DNA from: Prevotella sp. UBA3208
GTDB taxonomy: Bacteria > Bacteroidota > Bacteroidia > Bacteroidales > Bacteroidaceae
Direction: 5' to 3'
Length of the DNA stretch: 14,055 nucleotides
NCBI GenBank assembly: GCA_002363695.1
Contig: DEWO01000158.1
Coordinates: 1-14,055, forward strand
Positions 11,167 to 14,055 of the stretch are shown piece by piece. The notes under the pieces were generated by a model, which was not told the origin of the DNA, searched no databases, and saw only the letters and a program-made list of their open reading frames with translations. Made by a program: the position numbers and the translations under genes. How positions within the stretch are numbered: the stretch's first letter is position 1; every line of letters begins with the position of its first letter.

Positions 11167-12084
11167 ATGAAAAAGATATTTAAGTCATTACTTCTGCTCC
11201 TGTGTGCTGCCAGCGTGCTGACGGCATGTAAGGACGACAGGGACAGCAATCCTACTGTCAAGCAGCCATCGACATTCGTGCTGAACACGCCTGCCGTGTC
11301 CGACCAGTTTGTGCAACTGTCGGCAGAGAACAAGGTGAACCTTACCTGGTCACAGCCCGACTATGGCTATAATGCCCTTGCTACCTATCAGATTCAGGTG
11401 GGTCTGACCAATGCCGACGGCTCTGTGAAGTGGAACGAGGAAGAGGGTGCTCCGAAGTATTTGGAGACAACCTACACGGAGTGTAACGTCAATGTCAGTG
11501 GTGCCGAGATTGCCGAGGCCATCTGTGAGCTTGACGGATTCGAGGACAAGGATCAGTATGTAGACATGGGCTTCCGCAAGATTGCCTTCCGCGTACATGC
11601 CAGTATCCTGTCATCAACAGGTGGCGATGTGCCAGGAACCGTCATCGAGTCGAACACGGTCTACTTCAACAACATGGCTGCCTACTGCAACATCAAGAGC
11701 TTAGGCTACCTCTACATCATCGGCAGTTGCAACAACTGGCCCGAGCCGTCGGCTAAGAATGCAGAGGCACTCTATGATTGGCGTATCTACGAGACCGAGA
11801 TTGGTTCGAAGGTCTACAAGGGACAGGTCGAGATGCCTGCCGGCGAGCTGACCTTCCGCTTCTACTCTGAGCTTACGGGCTGGGGCAGCGACGACAATCC
11901 TGCAGGCTCTGTCGGCTGGCAGGCCAAGGACGAGTCGGGTGTCTATGCGTTCACCGATGGTGTCTTCGAAGGCAAATGTATGGCTGGTAAGGGTGCCTGG
12001 CAGTTCCCCGACTTTGCCGGAGGCACGATGGCCATCACCGTCGACCGCATCCAGAATAAGGTTAAATTTGAAATGGTCAACTAA
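11167..12084 (+). CDS. susE: SusE-type surface starch-binding lipoprotein with a single C-terminal CBM
   Basis: This 305-residue outer-membrane lipoprotein probably holds starch or maltodextrin at the cell surface. The signal peptide ends LTAC (Cys21), followed by KDDRD, which fits the lipoprotein surface-export signal of Bacteroidota. Residues about 34-170 form an Ig-like SusE N-terminal domain (FVLNTPAVSDQFVQLS, VNLTWSQPDYG, ATYQIQVG). Residues 181-303 form one carbohydrate-binding module starting YLYIIGSCNNW, with Trp191, Trp239, Trp251 and Trp278 as possible sugar-stacking residues. Bacteroides SusE has two such modules and about 387 residues, so this protein is one module shorter. The ATG at 11167 gives a proper lipoprotein signal; an in-frame TTG at 11155 lies in the repeat and is unlikely. 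It is 16 bp before susF and cotranscribed with it. Confidence 0.88.
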   Translation: MKKIFKSLLLLLCAASVLTACKDDRDSNPTVKQPSTFVLNTPAVSDQFVQLSAENKVNLTWSQPDYGYNALATYQIQVGLTNADGSVKWNEEEGAPKYLETTYTECNVNVSGAEIAEAICELDGFEDKDQYVDMGFRKIAFRVHASILSSTGGDVPGTVIESNTVYFNNMAAYCNIKSLGYLYIIGSCNNWPEPSAKNAEALYDWRIYETEIGSKVYKGQVEMPAGELTFRFYSELTGWGSDDNPAGSVGWQAKDESGVYAFTDGVFEGKCMAGKGAWQFPDFAGGTMAITVDRIQNKVKFEMVN

Positions 12085-12100
12085 TAAAACGTAGAAGAAC

Positions 12101-13999
12101 ATGAAAAAGCTGAATATATTCATGACCGCTCTGATGAGCCTGGGTCTCGTGGCTTGTAGCGAGAACTTCGATCCGAAGGTAGGCCCTCAGAGCAATGCAC
12201 AGGAGAGCGTGCTGCAGGTGAGTGATGTCACCATGAGCACCCTGTTGCCCGATGAGATCTCGCTGGACGACTATATCGACGAGGAGACGGGTGCAGAGAT
12301 TGCCATCCCCGTCGGTGTGGCTACGGTGAAGGAGGGTGCCATGCCAGCCAATACGGTGCTGCATGCCGTGGTAATGTTTTCGCGCGATGCTGATTTCGAG
12401 AATTTTGCCGACATCGTGGCCGAGGTGGGCGAGGACAACGAGATTACCGTTTCGCCCTCGTCGCTGCAGGATGCCTATTTCAACCTGATTACCAAGAACC
12501 CCAACACCACCACGCTCTACATGCGCACCGTGCTGGGCACCGTGACAGGCGGTGAGGCTGCGGCCATCATTGGCAAGCCGGGCGAGAACTTCTATGCCGA
12601 GAAGGCCGTGCAGTTCACACCGCTGAACAAACTGACCATTGCACCGGCTTACTACATCATAGGCGGACCTAACAAGGACTGGGCCGGCTCGGCAACTGCA
12701 CGTAGCATCAAGTTCCAGCACAGCGACCAGGATGTCTATGTCGATCCCGTCTTCACCGTGACCTTCGATGCTGCTGCTGATGGCGACACATGGTTTGCCA
12801 TCGGTGACGATGCGGCTTGTGATGCGGTCGGTGCAGGCGATTGGAGCCAGCTCTACGGCATTGTAGGCGGTGACAGCGAGGCTGCCGAGGGCAAGATTGC
12901 CCGCCGCTCGGAGCTGGGTGCCGACAACTCATTCTGTGTGAAGAATGCCAAGAAGATTCGCGTCACCATCAACATGATGGAGCAGACCTACAAGGTTGAG
13001 GCTGTCAACATTGCCGAGAACTACTACCTCGTGGGCGGACATCTCGACTGGGCTGCCTCGGCTGCCAGCAAGGAGCAGAAGTTCTCGCACAGCGACAAGG
13101 ATGTCTTCGCGGATCCCGTCTTCACCTATGTCTTCCCCGGCAATGGCGGCACAGGAGACATCTGGTTTGCCTTTGGTGATGCCGAAGCGTTAGAGGCCAT
13201 CGGCGGAGGCGACTGGATGCAGCTCTATGGCTATAAAGGTGATGATATGGCCATGAGCGGTTCGTTCGAGCGTCGTAATGTCCTCGGTGGTGAGTACACC
13301 TTCCATGTCGACGGTAAGGCTAAGTTCTACCGCTTCAGCATCAATGCTCTCGATATGACCTACGAGATCACCGAGCTCAACTTCGATCCCTACATCTGCT
13401 TCATCGGAGCTACCGACGGCTGGAACAACGACGAGCCTAACCGTCAGCGGCTGGCACTCACCGACGATAGCGGTATCTATACCGGCTATCTCTACTGTGC
13501 CGACCCGAACGGCTGGGGCAATGAGTTCAAGTTCCAGAAGACACCCGGTGACTGGGGGACTGAGGTGAACTTCGGCATGATGACCGCTGGTGTTACGGGC
13601 GACTTTGCTGAAGGTGGTGGCGGCAACTTCAAGGCTGTGGCTGGCGAGGGTGTCTACTATGTCACGCTCGACATGGCGAACATGAGCATCAGCGGCGTTA
13701 AGGTTGAGAAGATGGGCATCATCGGCGACTTCAACGGCTGGGGCGGCGATGTGGAGATGACGTGGAATGCCACCGACTATTGCTTCGAGGCTACCAATGC
13801 CGGTGTCAATGCCAATGGCTGGAAGTTCCGCCTGAATGGTGGCTGGGACATCAACCTCGGTGCCAACGACAGCGTAGAGCCTTCGACGAATGTCGGCGAC
13901 CTGGTGGCTAACGGCAAGAACCTGGGTGCAACTGGCAACACCATCAAGCTCTATCCTACACGCAAGGGCAAGGATAACATCTATTGCACAGTAGAATAA
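12101..13999 (+). CDS. susF: SusF-like surface starch-binding lipoprotein with four CBM modules
   Basis: This 632-residue lipoprotein is expected to bind starch outside the cell. The signal peptide ends LVAC (Cys19), followed by SENFD. Residues about 35-175 are an N-terminal SusE/F-like Ig domain. Four tandem modules follow: A (184-302, AYYIIGG with DWAGSA), B (308-426, YYLVGG with DWAASA), C (431-537, ICFIGATDGWN) and D (538-632, MGIIGDFNGWGG). A and B are clear duplicates: both have HSD.DV..DPVFT, GD.WFA.GD and GDW.QLYG. C and D look more like the SusE module. Bacteroides SusF has three modules and about 485 residues, so this one is longer. The gene is 16 bp after susE and is followed by a hairpin that may end the transcript. 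The family call is firm; assignment as SusF and not a general SusE/F-like protein rests on gene order. Confidence 0.87.
   Translation: MKKLNIFMTALMSLGLVACSENFDPKVGPQSNAQESVLQVSDVTMSTLLPDEISLDDYIDEETGAEIAIPVGVATVKEGAMPANTVLHAVVMFSRDADFENFADIVAEVGEDNEITVSPSSLQDAYFNLITKNPNTTTLYMRTVLGTVTGGEAAAIIGKPGENFYAEKAVQFTPLNKLTIAPAYYIIGGPNKDWAGSATARSIKFQHSDQDVYVDPVFTVTFDAAADGDTWFAIGDDAACDAVGAGDWSQLYGIVGGDSEAAEGKIARRSELGADNSFCVKNAKKIRVTINMMEQTYKVEAVNIAENYYLVGGHLDWAASAASKEQKFSHSDKDVFADPVFTYVFPGNGGTGDIWFAFGDAEALEAIGGGDWMQLYGYKGDDMAMSGSFERRNVLGGEYTFHVDGKAKFYRFSINALDMTYEITELNFDPYICFIGATDGWNNDEPNRQRLALTDDSGIYTGYLYCADPNGWGNEFKFQKTPGDWGTEVNFGMMTAGVTGDFAEGGGGNFKAVAGEGVYYVTLDMANMSISGVKVEKMGIIGDFNGWGGDVEMTWNATDYCFEATNAGVNANGWKFRLNGGWDINLGANDSVEPSTNVGDLVANGKNLGATGNTIKLYPTRKGKDNIYCTVE
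12650..13378 (+). repeat. Internal duplication in susF (modules A and B)
   Basis: Two neighbouring segments, about 12650-13006 and 13022-13378, encode modules that align end to end with about half their residues identical by eye. Resemblance remains at the DNA level, for example GATCCCGTCTTCACC in both (near 12745 and 13112) and CACAGCGAC followed by AGGATGTCT in both. This points to a fairly recent in-frame tandem duplication within the gene. Confidence 0.8.
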
Positions 14000-14021
14000 T
14001 CCTTTCCCTTCTCACATACTC

Positions 14022-14054
14022 TCAGGCGGACACCTTCAAGTGGTGCCCGCCTGA
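14022..14054 (+). terminator. GC-rich hairpin after susF, possible terminator
   Basis: TCAGGCGG, one mismatch, CACC, a 7-nt loop, then GGTG, mismatch, CCGCCTGA: 12 base pairs with one internal A/C mismatch. It lies 22 bp after the susF stop. The window ends one base later, so a following T-run cannot be checked. It could end the susCDEF transcript or partly attenuate reading into a downstream amylase gene. Confidence 0.6.
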
Positions 14055-14055
14055 A

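Noticed and set aside
12077..12721. A 214-codon open frame on the minus strand opposite susF
   Set aside because: It is antisense to a clear lipoprotein gene, and its translation is Cys/His/Arg-rich without a recognisable family pattern.

Overview
The window holds most of a starch/maltodextrin utilization (Sus-type) locus of a Bacteroidota member. Prevotella or a close relative within Bacteroidales is the best guess. This rests on the SusC/SusD/SusE/SusF series, lipoproteins with acidic residues after the lipobox cysteine, Bacteroidota-type -7 boxes (TAnnTTTG), the absence of Shine-Dalgarno sequences, and moderately GC-rich genes separated by AT-rich spacers. The genus is an inference from gene order and style, not a match to a known genome.

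Left half, minus strand: read in the direction of transcription, the order is a LacI-family regulator (5077-6102), an MFS sugar transporter (3734-5041), a DPE2-type 4-alpha-glucanotransferase MalQ (1252-3684), and a GH97 SusB-type alpha-glucosidase cut by the left edge (1-1255). Spacings are 35 bp, 49 bp and a 4-nt ATGA overlap, so they look like one operon. Right half, plus strand: susC (6331-9471), susD (9505-11121), a one-module susE (11167-12084) and a four-module susF (12101-13999), followed by a GC-rich hairpin at the right edge. No SusA or SusG amylase lies inside the window; one may lie just beyond it.

The two arms diverge from a 228-bp control region (6103-6330). It contains a perfect 18-bp LacI-type palindrome, AATGCAAACGTTTGCATT, whose centre lies exactly midway between the two divergent -7 boxes. 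A near copy (15/18 identical) lies just upstream of malQ. A perfect FNR-type palindrome (TTGAT-TTAA-ATCAA) sits at the expected susC transcription start. No SusR-type regulator gene is in the window.

Inferred physiology: SusD/E/F capture starch or maltodextrin at the cell surface and SusC imports it using TonB energy. The periplasmic GH97 enzyme releases glucose, the MFS protein moves glucose/maltose or short oligosaccharides across the inner membrane, and MalQ rearranges maltose and maltodextrins in the cytoplasm. The LacI protein probably senses a maltodextrin-derived sugar and controls both arms.

The most unusual structure is a family of 7-bp tandem repeats found at three places: between lacI and the MFS gene, between susD and susE, and inside the GH97 coding sequence. 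In the GH97 gene it is translated as [11 protein letters not shown] within the catalytic domain, where a change of one unit would shift the reading frame.
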